Of a stretch of DNA of 64,000 nucleotides, positions 32,929 to 45,500 are shown piece after piece; positions within the stretch are counted from its first letter, which is position 1; each line of letters opens with the position of its first letter. The notes under the pieces were generated by a model. That model did no database searches, was not told the origin of the DNA, and saw nothing but the letters and a program-made list of their open reading frames with translations. The translations under genes and the position numbers were made by a program. The stretch is taken from contig OZ023273.1 in assembly GCA_964007475.1 (NCBI GenBank), forward strand, positions 84,765,712-84,829,711. The letters are read 5' to 3'. This DNA comes from Hybos culiciformis (taxonomy: Eukaryota > Arthropoda > Insecta > Diptera > Hybotidae).

Positions 32929-33197
32929 ATATATATTCAAAATTAAATCGGCTAAAAAAGCTGCGAAAATTGTTACAAAAGAAATACATATCCTACTTAG
33001 TAACGAAAATTTCATTAATTGTAATTTTTTTATATTTGTACGTTAAAAGTATTATTTAAAATTATTTTTAATTTAAAATTCATAAAAAAAATGACTTAAA
33101 ATTTTGAAAAAATTTTACAGGAACGGATTTTTCTCTCCTTAAGGAGCGTCCACATATGCGTGAGTGAACTTTTTGTTCGTTGATGAAATTTCGTGTG

Positions 33198-34277
33198 TGA
33201 ATATTCATGTATGAAAGTGCTGTAATTTTGAAGTATTATTTTAAATTTTAATAACGCGTTTATTTTTTTCAATACAATTTTAAAAAGTATTTTTAAAATC
33301 GCATTGAAAAACAGAAATGTGCAAAAAAAAAGTTTTTCAAAATTTAATCTTAAAATTATAAATAACTATATTATTAAACCCGTGAAAAACCCCAAATTTA
33401 TATAAATGTTATATAAATGGCGAATATTTCCGCTCATGTAGCGAAATGTCATTATTTGCGAAGTATAGACAGCTCATAATTTTGATATTGATGCTATTAA
33501 AAGTACTGATGAATTCCTGTTTTGTTTGTTATTCTAATTTTTTTCATTCTCTTTTCATGTCTTTTTATTATTTAGAATTTTGTTATTTTGAATGAAGCTT
33601 ATATTTTATTTTTAATATTATTATTAAAGAAACTAATAAAATTAAAAAAATTCTGGTTAATTGCTTTGCGACGAATTGCTTTGCGATGAATTGCTTGCGA
33701 CGAATTAGCCGGGTACCGAAAATGATACCCCAGTGAGTGAATATTCATGTATGAAAGTGCTGTAATTTTGAAGTATTATTTTAAATTTTAATAACGCGTT
33801 TATTTTTTTCAATACAATTTTAAAAAGTATTTTTAAAATCGCATTGAAAAACAGAAATGTGCAAAAAAAAAGTTTTTCAAAATTTAATCTTAAAATTATA
33901 AATAACTATATTATTAAACCCGTGAAAAACCCCAAATTTATATAAATGTTATATAAATGGCGAATATTTCCGCTCATGTAGCGAAATGTCATTATTTGCG
34001 AAGTATAGACAGTTCATAATTTTGATATTGATGCTATTAAAAGTACTGATGAATTCCTGTTTTGTTTGTTATTCTAATTTTTTTCATTCTCTTTTCATGT
34101 CTTTTTATTATTTAGAATTTTGTTATTTTGAATGAAGCTTATATTTTATTTTTAATATTATTATTAAAGAAACTAATAAAATTAAAAAAATTCTGGTTAA
34201 TTGCTTTGCGACGAATTGCTTTGCGATGAATTGCTTGCGACGAATTAGCCGGATACCGAAAATGATACCCCAGTGAA
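33198..34277. repeat. 540-bp tandem duplication, two copies
   Basis: Copies at about 33198-33737 and 33738-34277 differ by roughly two substitutions by eye. Each ends with a small repeat around TTGCTTTGCGACGAA and with GATACCCCAGTG. It may be satellite-type DNA or a fresh local duplication. No coding region. Confidence 0.9.
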
Positions 34278-34359
34278 CATTAACGGCTTCTGCTTATTGC
34301 CTCACGAAATAGTTGTAAAAATTACTCAACCCCTCTCTTAATTTATTTATTTATTTAAT

Positions 34360-34470
34360 AAGAACATGTTTTCGCAAGAACATGTTCTTGTTTTTTTTAT
34401 TACTATGGGAAAACTACTTCAAAAACATAAAAGGAACATGTTTTTGAACAAGAACATGTTAATCGTTTAG
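34360..34470. repeat. AGAACATGTTC palindrome cluster
   Basis: Four copies of the self-complementary GAACATGTT(C) core within about 100 bp. Their role is unknown. Confidence 0.5.
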
Positions 34471-34992
34471 TCAGCAAATCAATAACGGAATAATTTGGTG
34501 TTTCACTGAAAAGACTTTAGTTATGTTTTCCAAATTTAGAACAATTATTTATTATAAGAATAATTAATAATTTTTATGTAAAATAATTTTTTTTTTTTCA
34601 CTTTATTAACGAACTTTTAAGGTACATTCACCACTGATTCAGTACGGAGTAGAAAACAGTAAAACATTTACAAATTTGTATATGTGTTATATATTATTAA
34701 CTGCCTCTGCTAAGAACATTCTGAGTCTTGAGCTTTTGAACGCGGGTTTTCATTATTACCTACAAATCGTTACATGAATATTAAAAGAAGTTGAATATTG
34801 AAAGCACAAAAAACGTTCTCCCTGTTTTAAAATTTTATTACGAAATTTGAATTCAGCCTAATTTAAGCTAAATGTATAAAATAAAAGAAAATGATACAAA
34901 ATATCACAAACTTAAACTGCTTATCAATTCCACCCTCTGCTGAGTTTTGTAAATGTAAATGAAATTCTACATACATAAATGTTAAAGTATAT

Positions 34993-35250
34993 AACAATAT
35001 AAACAAATTTGTTTTGAATATATTTGTCTTAAGAGGAACAATTTTCAAGAGCTACAGTATGGGAGTTTCAAATTCGGTGTTCTTGATCCCAAACAAATCT
35101 TTTTAAATTATTAGTGACACCCCATCTTCAAATCTGTAAATTATTATTATTTTTCTACTCATCTACGTCTTTATTTATCTTCTAAACTTTTAAGTTATCA
35201 AAGTGTGAAATTATTTTTAATTTTTAATAAATGTATCAAATTCAAATTCC
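34993..35250. repeat. 258-bp repeat, copy 1 (second copy 40604-40861)
   Basis: Direct repeat, about 98% alike by eye with a 6-bp indel, containing GAGGAACAATTTTCAAGAGC. Copy 1 is just downstream of the zinc-finger gene's last exon, copy 2 inside its last intron, so the pair brackets that exon. Confidence 0.85.
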
Positions 35251-35530
35251 GTTATATGTTTAAAAACATCTTTAATATATTTCCAAATTTTAAATTTTTA
35301 GTTATTGAAACCATTTTCTAATTACTTGAACGCATTTGAAACAGATTAAATATAACTCAGTGTATACTCCGAATAAACAATAAGACTATCTATATTTCAA
35401 TTTCAAATAAAATAAAGTTTTTATATTTAACTTTACCATTAGAACTTTTTTTTTTTTTTTCAAAAATATTCAGAAATAAAATATGAAATATAAAAATAAC
35501 AATTATACTTATTTTTGAGAGAATGAAAAA

Positions 35531-36584
35531 TTATAAAGTTTTTATTTCAGAATTCAACTTTTCTAGTCGTATCAACTCTGATTCAAATCTTGAATTTTCA
35601 TGTTTCACTTCTATATGTTTTAAATAACTTCCTAAATTATCAAAATGAAAATTCTCTTCACAGACATATGGACATTTAAAATAATCAATATTAAATTTAT
35701 GTCTCCAACTCAATTCTAATTTTTTGTGATCTTCTTCTTCTAAATGTTTCAAATAATCAATATATTTATATTTTTTATTACAAAAACAATTAGTTTTTTT
35801 ATTGGCCGTATGACCCATTTTTTTTACGTGCTTTATCAATTCTTCATTGTTTTGGAAATTCATATTGCATAGACGACATTCAAATAAACCTAATTTATTT
35901 TGATAATGATAATTTATTTGATGATACCGAAATTGCCCAAATGTCATTGTTTTTGTGTCGCATAATTCAAAATGACAATAATACGATCCCAAATGATAGC
36001 TTCTGACATGAGCATTCAGTGTTGGTTGAGTTGGATATTTGCGATTGCATTCAGAACATTCAAATATTTTTTTCAAATGATAAGTCTGCCTGTGATTTTT
36101 AAGTCTTGCATAAGTTTTAAGATCTATATCACATTTATTACAAATATATTCTTTCTTTTTATTCGGTTTTTTTTTAGATATTTCTATTATGGTTTTCGGT
36201 TTTTTTGTTTTCCCCATGTGTGTTCCTTTGCAATAAGATGGTAGTTCACATTTATGTATGTCACACTTAGTTGCTGCTATGTGTGTTTGTAAATTACTTA
36301 ATGCTGAATAATTTGCTCCACACGAACAGTAATAAGGCTTTTCATTTTTATGAGTATTTTCGTGCTCACGTAATTTGAATTCCGTTTCTAGTTTACGATG
36401 GCACCATCCACAAACATACTTATAATCAATAGTTGCTAATTCGAGATACTCTTTCAAATTAGCTACCTTTGGTGCATATTCAGGTAATGTGCATTTCTTC
36501 AGTGAACATTTCGATTTTGCATCCAGATGTGCAAACAAATTGTAGGCATATGAAAATTTTCTACAACATGTGTTACATGTATAT
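35531..36584 (-). CDS. Zinc-finger gene 1, exon 6 (nine fingers, stop)
   Basis: The acceptor TTTACAG lies just before 36584, and the exon starts in phase 2. Fingers include YTCNTCCRKF, YVCGWCHRKLETEFKLREHE, a C-x-C variant in YYCSCGANYSALSNLQTH, YICNKCDIDLKTYARLKNH, FECSECNRKYPTQPTLNAH, YYCHFELCDTKTMTFGQF, FECRLCNMNFQNNEELIKH, an NCFCNKKY variant and FKCPYVCEENFHF. Linkers are mostly not the canonical TGEKP. It ends SEIKTL, TAA. Confidence 0.9.
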
Positions 36585-39500
36585 CTGTAAAGAGAAACAA
36601 AAAAATGCATTTTATTTGAGTACGCAACAAATCTCTTATAAAGCAATTTAAATATATAAAATAAAGAGCCGTTTGAACTAATTAAACTTAAAAGCTACAA
36701 GGTGGCTACTCATGATGGAAAGGTAATAATTGCAATATTCCTAGACTTGAAAAGAGCTTTTGAAACAATTGATCGCAACATTCTACTGGAAAAATTGAAA
36801 AGCTATGGCAATGGTTCCCAACCTTTTGAAATATTTGTACCCCTTGATAATAATTTGAATCTTTACGTACCCCTAAAAAAGAGTTCATACAGGTTATAAC
36901 AAACGGAATAAAAAACTTTAACGCACGTTGTGATTAGATACGCCTCGCTCTGTTAGCACCAAAATTGATCCAGCATCATTGTTTCAAAATCACTGCGAGT
37001 TTTCATGTTATTTCTCAAGTCTTCATCTTTTGCGTTATCAGTATCAACAATCTTGTCTAATGAAATTGTGAAGGCGTTTCTAATCCAATTATCGACATTA
37101 AAAGTTGGAGGAATGATACCATCAAAATTTTTTTTGAAGATTTCGTTATGAGTTTTAATATACTTATTTAAAATATACACAATTATACACAATTCACAAA
37201 ATTTTGGCAAGAAAATTAGATTTTGAAATTATGTGTAAATTATGTGTAAGGATATACATATATTTTTTTCAATACGAACAGTTCCACGTACCTCTCAGAA
37301 TTGGTTATCGTACCCCCAAGGGGTCCATGGACCCCAGGTTGGGAATCTCTGAGCTATGGCATTAATGGCATTGAATTACAATGGTTCAAGTCTTACTTGA
37401 ACAATCGGAAACAGAGGACAAAAGTGAATGGAATCTTATCTGATGCTATAGACGTTTTGCTGGGAGTTTCACAAGGTTCAATTTTGGGGGTTCTACTTTT
37501 TTTACTTTATATCAATGATATGGAAAAGGCGGTTAAGTTTGCTAAATTGGTACTTTTTGCGGATGATGCACTTTTGTTTGTGGTTGAAGATACAATTGAT
37601 GAATACTTGAGAAAGATTAAACTCGATTTGGCAACCTTGGAGGACTGGTTTAAAATGAATAAATTAAAATTAAATATAAGTAAAAGTAAATGTATGATTA
37701 TAAATAATAAAATAGAAAGGGTGCACATTAAAGTGGATAATGAAATTATAGAATGTGTTCAGGAATTAAAATATCTAGGAGTATTTATTGATAATAAACT
37801 AAGCTTTAAAAATTATATTAGTTATGTTTGTAAAAAAGTAGAAAAAAAGATATATTTTTTTTCCAAAATAAGAAATAGATTAATAGGCCTATTTTGGTTT
37901 CCGACGTGATACTAAAGTGAAGTGAAACAAAGTTCCGATCGGAAAAAAAAAATCAATTATGGTTTCAGAGTGAAAAAAACTTTTTAAAACTTTAACCGTG
38001 TAATTGTTATTATCGTTTTCAGCTTCGGAAAATAAGTGAAACTTAAAAGCTTTCTGAAAAAAAGTAAATTATGGTTTCCGTTTATCGTATAAAAATTAAT
38101 AATCACACACAAATATCAAGTGAAAACGAAAAAATTAAAAAATAACAATTTTGAAATTTTGAAATTTTACAATATGGAAGATAAATTGAAGTAAGTAAAA
38201 AATACATATTATTTATAAAAACATTTATAATTGGATATTTTCAGGAAAAAATTTACAACAGAGCCACAGTGGGATAAAATGATCTCAATTTTAGAAGAAA
38301 ATACTTCGTTGGCCCAAAATAATCCTAAATTTGGATAATCTAGTCTCAGCTAAATTTTCTTCTTCGATTCCACTATCGTCAGAATCTCCATCGGAATCAT
38401 CATAAAAGTCTTTATCATTAATAAAACTTTTGTAAAAAATACATATTATATATATATATATATACTAACCGAAATACCCGGCTTCTCACGTTAGTACCAA
38501 ACTTATATTAATATCAAAACACTTTAATGCAGATTTTGTGGACTAAAAAAAATCGGAACTTAATAATTTGATACATAGCCACTTCCCCGGAAACCCAAAA
38601 CCTCGGATGGATGCCTTAACACATCCAGTCTTTTAAATAGTCGATTCGGGTCCAACGCTATAACATTTTACCAGAATATAGCTGAATTTCAAAACCGGCT
38701 TCTAAAGTAGCCCCCCCTTGGGGCCTCGGATCAAAATTTCTAGTACCCTATAACCATCTCGGGTCCCAATGCAACTTATCAAAATTTAAGCCAAATTGGT
38801 CCATCGCTTTAGGCGTGATTGAGGCCAGAGAACAGAGAAACAGAGAATTTTCATTTTTATTTATTTATCTTAAAATTTAAATTAAATATTTTTTCTTAAA
38901 ATTGTTTCGAAAAATTATAATTTATTTTCAAAAAAAAATAATGTTTTCTTTGTAACTTTATTAAAAACTTTTTTTTGACAAAAAAAAAAAAAAGCTTTTA
39001 TATTTCAGCCGATTTATTTTTGTTCACTCTGAAACCATAATTGATTTTTTTCTTCCGATCGGAACTTTGTTTCACTTCACTTTAGTATCACGTCGGAAAC
39101 CAAAATAGGCCTATAATTATTATTAAGTCGGCTCAAATATAAAAACTTTTTTTTTTTTTTGTGAAAAAAAAGTTTCAAAAATAAGTCGGCTGAAATATAA
39201 AAGCTTCTTTTTTTTTTTTGTGAAAAAAGTTTCAAAAAAAATAAATACAAAGAAAAATAAATTATAATTTTTCTAAAAACAATTTTAAGAATATAAACAT
39301 TTCGAATAATTTAAAAAAATATTTTTTTTTGTGAAAATAAATAATTATACCAATGACCGGAACTTGAGGAGAAAAGCTGAAAAAAATTCGATCAGACATA
39401 ATTAGAACTTTTTGATTAATTTGAAAAATATGTATTTATTAAAAATGATAATATAATATGAAAATGTATTAAAATTTGAAAATGTTGTATGAATTTAATA

Positions 39501-42500
39501 ATGAATTTTTTTTTATTTTTTAATTTTTTCTTTTTGACTTGAATTTGTGTGTGATTATTTTCCGACAATTTTTATAATAAACGGAAACCACAATTTACTT
39601 TTTTTCAGAAAGCTTTTAAGTTTCACTTATTTTCCGACAGGTGAAAACGATAATAACAATTAGACGGCGGAGTGAAACTTTTCAGAAAATATATCAATTA
39701 TCACTTCACTTCGGAAACCAAAATAGGCCCCTAAGCTTTAATAATGCGGTGAGGATATACAATGTGTTAATTAAACCACATCTAGAATATTGTTCATCTA
39801 TTCTTTATATGTGCAATAATAGTATAATAGAAAGACTTCAAAAACTGCAGAATAGAGGAATGCGGTTAATTTTGAAAGTTAATAGATTTTCTTCAATTAA
39901 ATTTATGTTAGAAGCTTTAAAATGGTTGAATGTTAAGCAAAAAATCAATTTCAATGTATTGCTAACAATATTCAAAATTAAAAATCATATGTGCCCTAAA
40001 TATTTAAGTGAGAGGCTTATTTTTAACACAGATTTTCACAGTCGAACTCTAAGAAATTTTTCAGATTTTAGACTAAATTTTATTTAGAAATAGTAGAACT
40101 CAAAATATGTTACTGTATAACGGCTTAAAATTGTTCAATGAATTACCAAACAATTTAAAAAATGAAGAAAATTTGTGTCGTTTTAAATCAAATTTAGTAA
40201 AATATATAAGGAATAAATTTTAAAACATATAATGTAATATATTTAAGATAATCATGTTAAATAGTTTACGAACTAAATAAATGAAATAAAAAAAAAAAAA
40301 AAAATTAATTAAGTTTTATTTTCATTAAAGTGAAACCTATATTTAAATAAGTTGATGATTGGCTTCATTTTGATAGTAATTGTGTATATACACACTAAAT
40401 TTATTTTCTTTTGCTCTAAAAAAAAAAGTACGGCTTATTGTATCCAAAACAACAACAAAAAGCATCCAGACGCAATTATTGAAATCTTAATAAGTCCAGC
40501 CTGAACAAACTTTTAATGCCACAGTCTCGTCAAAAAAATTAAAATCAAAAATTTTCTAAATAAGAGAACTGATTATAAATTTTGTATTAAAAAAGTAAAT
40601 AAAAATATAAACAAATTTGTTTTGAATACATTTGTCTTAAGAGGAACAATTTTCAAGAGCTACAGTATGGGAGTTTCAAATTCGGTGTACATTATTCTTG
40701 ATCCCAAACAAATCTTTTTAAATTATTAGTGACACCCCATCTTCAAATCTGTAAATTATTATTATTTTTCTACTCATCTACGTCTTTATTTATCTTCTAA
40801 ACTTTTAGGTTATCAAAGTGTGAAATTATTTTGTAATTTTTAATATATGTATCAAATTCAAAAAAAAAATCAAAAATTAAAATGAAAAAAATGTGTTTAA
40901 TTAAAATAATTTGAATTATTTTTTTTCTGTACGGCTTCTAATATATAACTAATTTTAAAGTTCTCAAATGCCTACAAAGACGGATGGACTGAAAAAATTC
41001 AAAATCATTTCTGATAATGTTCACCGTTTGTGATCGTAATTTTGAATAATATCAGAAATTGAACAAATTGAATAATATCAGAAATCTAAAAAAATTATAA
41101 AGAAATTATTTTTGGAGTAAATCATTTTCTCTATTTTTTTAATAGCAGAATTTTTAATTCAAACTTCTGTAAAAGCATGATTTGGTATATAAGCATGAGT
41201 TGGTATATAAGAGGCGGTTCTAAAACCCTCAAATCAAAGAAGGTCTTCGCCCTCATTTAAAATATATTGCCCCCCAAATATCCATAGTTCAGGGTTACAT
41301 AGAATGCATTTTTTAACCCCGATTTATCCAATTTTTGGAGTATGAGATTTTTCGACAAGCCCCCGTTTCAGAGTTTTTACAAAGTTTTTTCATATTACGT
41401 ACAAGAATACCTATCAACTAAAGATGAGCGAAATGAAAACAAAAGTCCTAGTCCGAGGCAAATTTGGCTTTTACAGGTAAGCTGCAATTACACTTCATTA
41501 TAAATTGTAAGAAATATGATTTTCAATTTTTACTAACTCAAAACTGGATTTGTTTGAATGTGAATATTTTGGTTTTAAAGACAACGGAGTCAAATAAGAA
41601 TAAATTTTCAAAATTATTTTTTATGAAAATTATTTTAACTTTTTTTTTTATATGAATGCGATAATTTAAATATTCAGAGTGTAAATTTTCTTTGTTTTAA
41701 AATTTACGTTTTAAAATTTCAATAATCAGTCTTGATAATAAAAATAATTTTAATTAATACTTTTTACACTGTTTTATTATCAAATGTTGAGTATTTTTAT
41801 GAGAGTTGGTTGTTGCTGGATATAGGACAAAATGATACATATTAAATAAATTTCAACTAACGCCAGCGTCTAGTTTATTTTCTAAACTTTTTAAAGACCG
41901 TAGCAGAAACTATTCACTATTTTTTTTACCAAATCACTAGGTGGGATACCTTTTAAACTTAAAGAAGTATGGATTTGGTAATGGGGACAGGAAGTTTAGA
42001 CGGGATTAAAAAGTTGGACAGTAAGTAGGTAATCATTCACACTCTTCTTAAAGCGGCACAAGTCGTAAATCAAACGACCGCCAGCTGTTGGGAACAATTT
42101 TGATGGGAGAGGTGCGAATTGAAAACGAATCTCCGAAGCTCGTTCTATCACATCTGGCAATTTTGACGAAATAAGGGTGTGACGTTGAAGCAGAACGTAT
42201 TTGGCGAGGAAATACTTGAAGAAGAGGAAGTACGGCCTTTACTTCCAGAGAACACGTATCCGTTCCAACAAGGTATTTATAAAAAATAGAAAGTGCACCT
42301 ACATTGCGACGGCGATTGAGTGAAGTTAAAGAGCTGGTGGTTTGGTGATTATTGATCAATCTAATAGCCCTTCTCTGAACTTTGTCCAGGTACTCAAGAT
42401 GGGTTTTGGGAGCACCAGCCCATATGTGCGAATTGTATTCTAATTTCGGTCGTATGTAGGATTTGTAAATGTTTAAGAGATCAGAGGGGGAAAAGTATTG

Positions 42501-45500
42501 TTTACATCTTTTTAAGAAACCAAGACATTTCGCTGCGTTTTTTGCTGTTTCGAAAATATGAACTTTCCAACTTATAGCGGAAGTTATTTTCGAGCCTAAA
42601 AAGTCCAGATTTACCAATACTTTCTCCTTGAAAAGAAAATTCAGGATCACAGGTTGACAGTTTCTAGAAATTAGGCAGCATTGAGTTTTGGATGCGTTGA
42701 ACTCAACTCTGTTGAGAAGACCCCATTGCGAAATTTTGGAAAGGATACTTTGCAAAAAATTGCGTTTAGTAGTAACAGCATTTGAAGATACTGATTTCCT
42801 ATTTCTAAAATCGTAGCATGCTACCAAGTTACTGTCATCGGCGAAGCTGTGGATGGGGTTGAGAGTAGATTGCAAAAGATCATTAATGAAAATTAAAAAT
42901 AGGGTTGGAGAACACATCCTTGAGGTACACCGGAGTTAATGTTGAAAATATGAGACTGGTACCCATCCACAACAGCACGAATAGAAAGGCCAGACAAAAA
43001 GTTGCTGATCCAATTGACAAAGGCTGATCCTAGACCCATTGATTTAACTTTAGAAATCAGGGCCGAGTGCCACACTCGATCAATAGCCTTATATCCAAAG
43101 CCCTATATCCAACAACACAACAACACAAGCCTCAGCGGAGTTGTGAAGACTGGTGAGCTTGTCGGATAAATATGTCATCAGGTCACCTGTCGATCTATTC
43201 GAGCGAAAACCATATTGCTGGTCACTTAGTAGTTTGTTTCGTTCTAGGTATTTTTTAACTTTAATTAGGGATTCCATTACTTTGGAAAGAATAGCAGTTA
43301 GCGCAATAGACCTGTAGTTAGAGGGATCGCATTTATCGCCTTTTTTCGAATAGGCTGAACATGCACAACTTTGCGCTTGGTGGGGTAAATACCAAGTGAA
43401 TATGAAAGATAGAAAAGGTTGCGCAGAGGTTTAGCCAGAATGTTTTAGGACCACAGCCGGAATACCATCAGGGCCAGTTGACTTTTTCACATTCAGATTT
43501 TTGAGAGCACGTTGCCTAAAGTAAACTCTTCCAAAGGAAGAGTTTACTGGTGGCAAGACTGGTGGATCTTGAGCTGAAGCTGCAAGTGTTGAGTTTTGAC
43601 TAAAGGGTTTTGCAAACAGATTAGCCTTCCCAACCGAATCTGATATGATCCGGTCATCAACCACAAGCGAAGGAAAAGGCGAACAAAAGTTTTGTTGTAC
43701 ACTTTTAGCGAAGCTCCAAAAGCTTCTGCTATTTTTAGGAAGGTTTAATATTTCTTGACGTTTCCTCTGGGTATACAAAACCTTCTGCTGAAATCTTACT
43801 GCATCTGTTCCTGACCTCTCGCCAGCGCTGCAGTGAATTGTTTTGTTTATACTCACAAGCATTATCCCTATCGGCTATGGCCTTTGCACAGGTGTCATTG
43901 AATCACGGATGTTTAGTATTCGTTTTATTTTGAATCTTTTTATGGGGTATGAAAAGTTTTATCCCTAGCAGAATACTTTCAGTAATGACAGCCGTGCAAA
44001 GATCAACCAAGAAGCAACGAGACAGATCCAATCGTCCAAGAAAACTGGCAAGCCCATCCCAATCAGCTTGAGAATAGGTCCAGTCTTCCAGGAGCCCTAG
44101 ATAAGCCGGCCCGAAATACGAAAGTATTTATTTTTTAAGGTATTAAGGAGAGTTTGATCTAACAGCTGACTAATATGTTCAGTCTTACCGTACTTAAAGT
44201 GTAGCGGAGATGGGTATTCAGCAAGTTTTCTATTAAAAGAAAATATGATACAGAAAATTATCTATTAACAATAAAACACTTACGGTTTGATTTTTTTATG
44301 GAAATCACCGTGTTCATAATAACGAAGATTTTTTCCCAAAAATCGCGTTGAACATTTATTTAATGGACAAGGTAACGTTGGTATATCTCTTTTTTTTATC
44401 GGTTTTCTATTGGATATCAGCGGCTGATCATTTGCTTTATTTCTTTTGCATTGAAACAAATGCAAAATACATTTTCTGTGGGTTTCGAAATATTGTCCAC
44501 AAGTCTCACAGAGTTGTGTTTGCTCTTCATGAAAAATACAATGTCGAAGAAACCCTGAATAATTTGGTAACTTTTTGTCGCAAAAATTACACTGAAATTC
44601 TCCAGTACTAAGTTTGGTGTAGTCATCTTTAAATTTAGAAATTTCAGGTTCCAAAGTTATTTCTTCAACAATTTCATTGTCTTCACTTTCACTATCAGGA
44701 TCTAAGCCAACGTTATCACCATCGTTATAATATAAGGTTGTGAAAGAATTTTCTTCATCATAATTTTTATGATCATCATTACTATTTTCAGTAGAAATTA
44801 AATCTAAATTATTCGTTTGTTTTACTATGTCCATAAATTGATTTTTTGTTTCCATTGGTTTTTCAAAATTTTTAGCAGAAATTATATTTAACTTTGAGAA
44901 GTTATCCGTTTTTTTTACTACATTCTCAAATTGTAATTTCGTATTCGCCAGCTCATCACAATCGGTATTGTTGTCTAAGTTTAGTTTATGAATATTTAAA
45001 ATATGATTGTCCTTGAAGAAAAATACAAAGTAAATTATTAAATAAAATAAATAGTATTAAAAGGAAGGTAATATCCTTATATATTAAAAGACCAATAGAG
45101 TGAAATAAACCCATTTCAGTAAATCAAACGGATTTTTGTAGCTAAAGGGCTCTTTACAGTGTGGGAAGTTGAATTACGGAAAAAGAAGAAATATTTTGAT
45201 TTCGTACATTTACCGTAAATTATTCTAATTTAAGCACGTTTTAAACCTCCGATGAAAATGAAGACTAAGTATATTGAATGAAATTAAATTTTTGTGCTTT
45301 ATATTATTAATTTTACTTTTCTTTGACGAAGCATTTTTCTCTCAAAACACAAAAAAAAAAGAAGAAGATAACTATGTTCACCACTCCTAAAATTTTCACT
45401 TTCGTCGGAGGTCTAAGTAAACGAGGCAAATTTCATTCTAGTGGCATGTTAAGTTAAGACATTAAATTACCTTTAAATACTTTTGAATTTTATGATTTAA

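Larger units (their letters stand above)
36690..40303 (+). pseudogene. LINE (Jockey/CR1-like) RT with two nested DNA elements and poly(A) tail
   Basis: Reads VIIAIFLDLKRAFETIDRN, (hAT insertion), INGIELQWFKSYLNNRKQ, GVSQGSILGVLLFLLYINDM, catalytic FADDALLF, LNISKSKCMI, LKYLGVFIDNKLSFKNYI, (TIR insertion), then LIKPHLEYCSSILYM and LQKLQNRGMRLIL. It ends at a run of about 17 A (40287-40303). 5'-truncated, with a frame change near 40085. The coding parts themselves are little decayed. Confidence 0.9.
36585..44283 (-). other. Intron 5 of zinc-finger gene 1, transposon-filled
   Basis: 7,699 bp from donor GTAAGT (44283-44278) to the acceptor next to 36584. It contains a plus-strand LINE with two nested DNA elements, the second 258-bp repeat and a minus-strand LINE. 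In the paralogue the same intron is 1,268 bp. Confidence 0.75.

Noticed and set aside
38455..38850. SINE or RTE 3' end
   Set aside because: Sequence with CCGAAATACCCGGCTTC and a late GGCCAGAGAACAGAG resembles LINE/SINE tails, but no boundary or internal promoter was clear enough to list.
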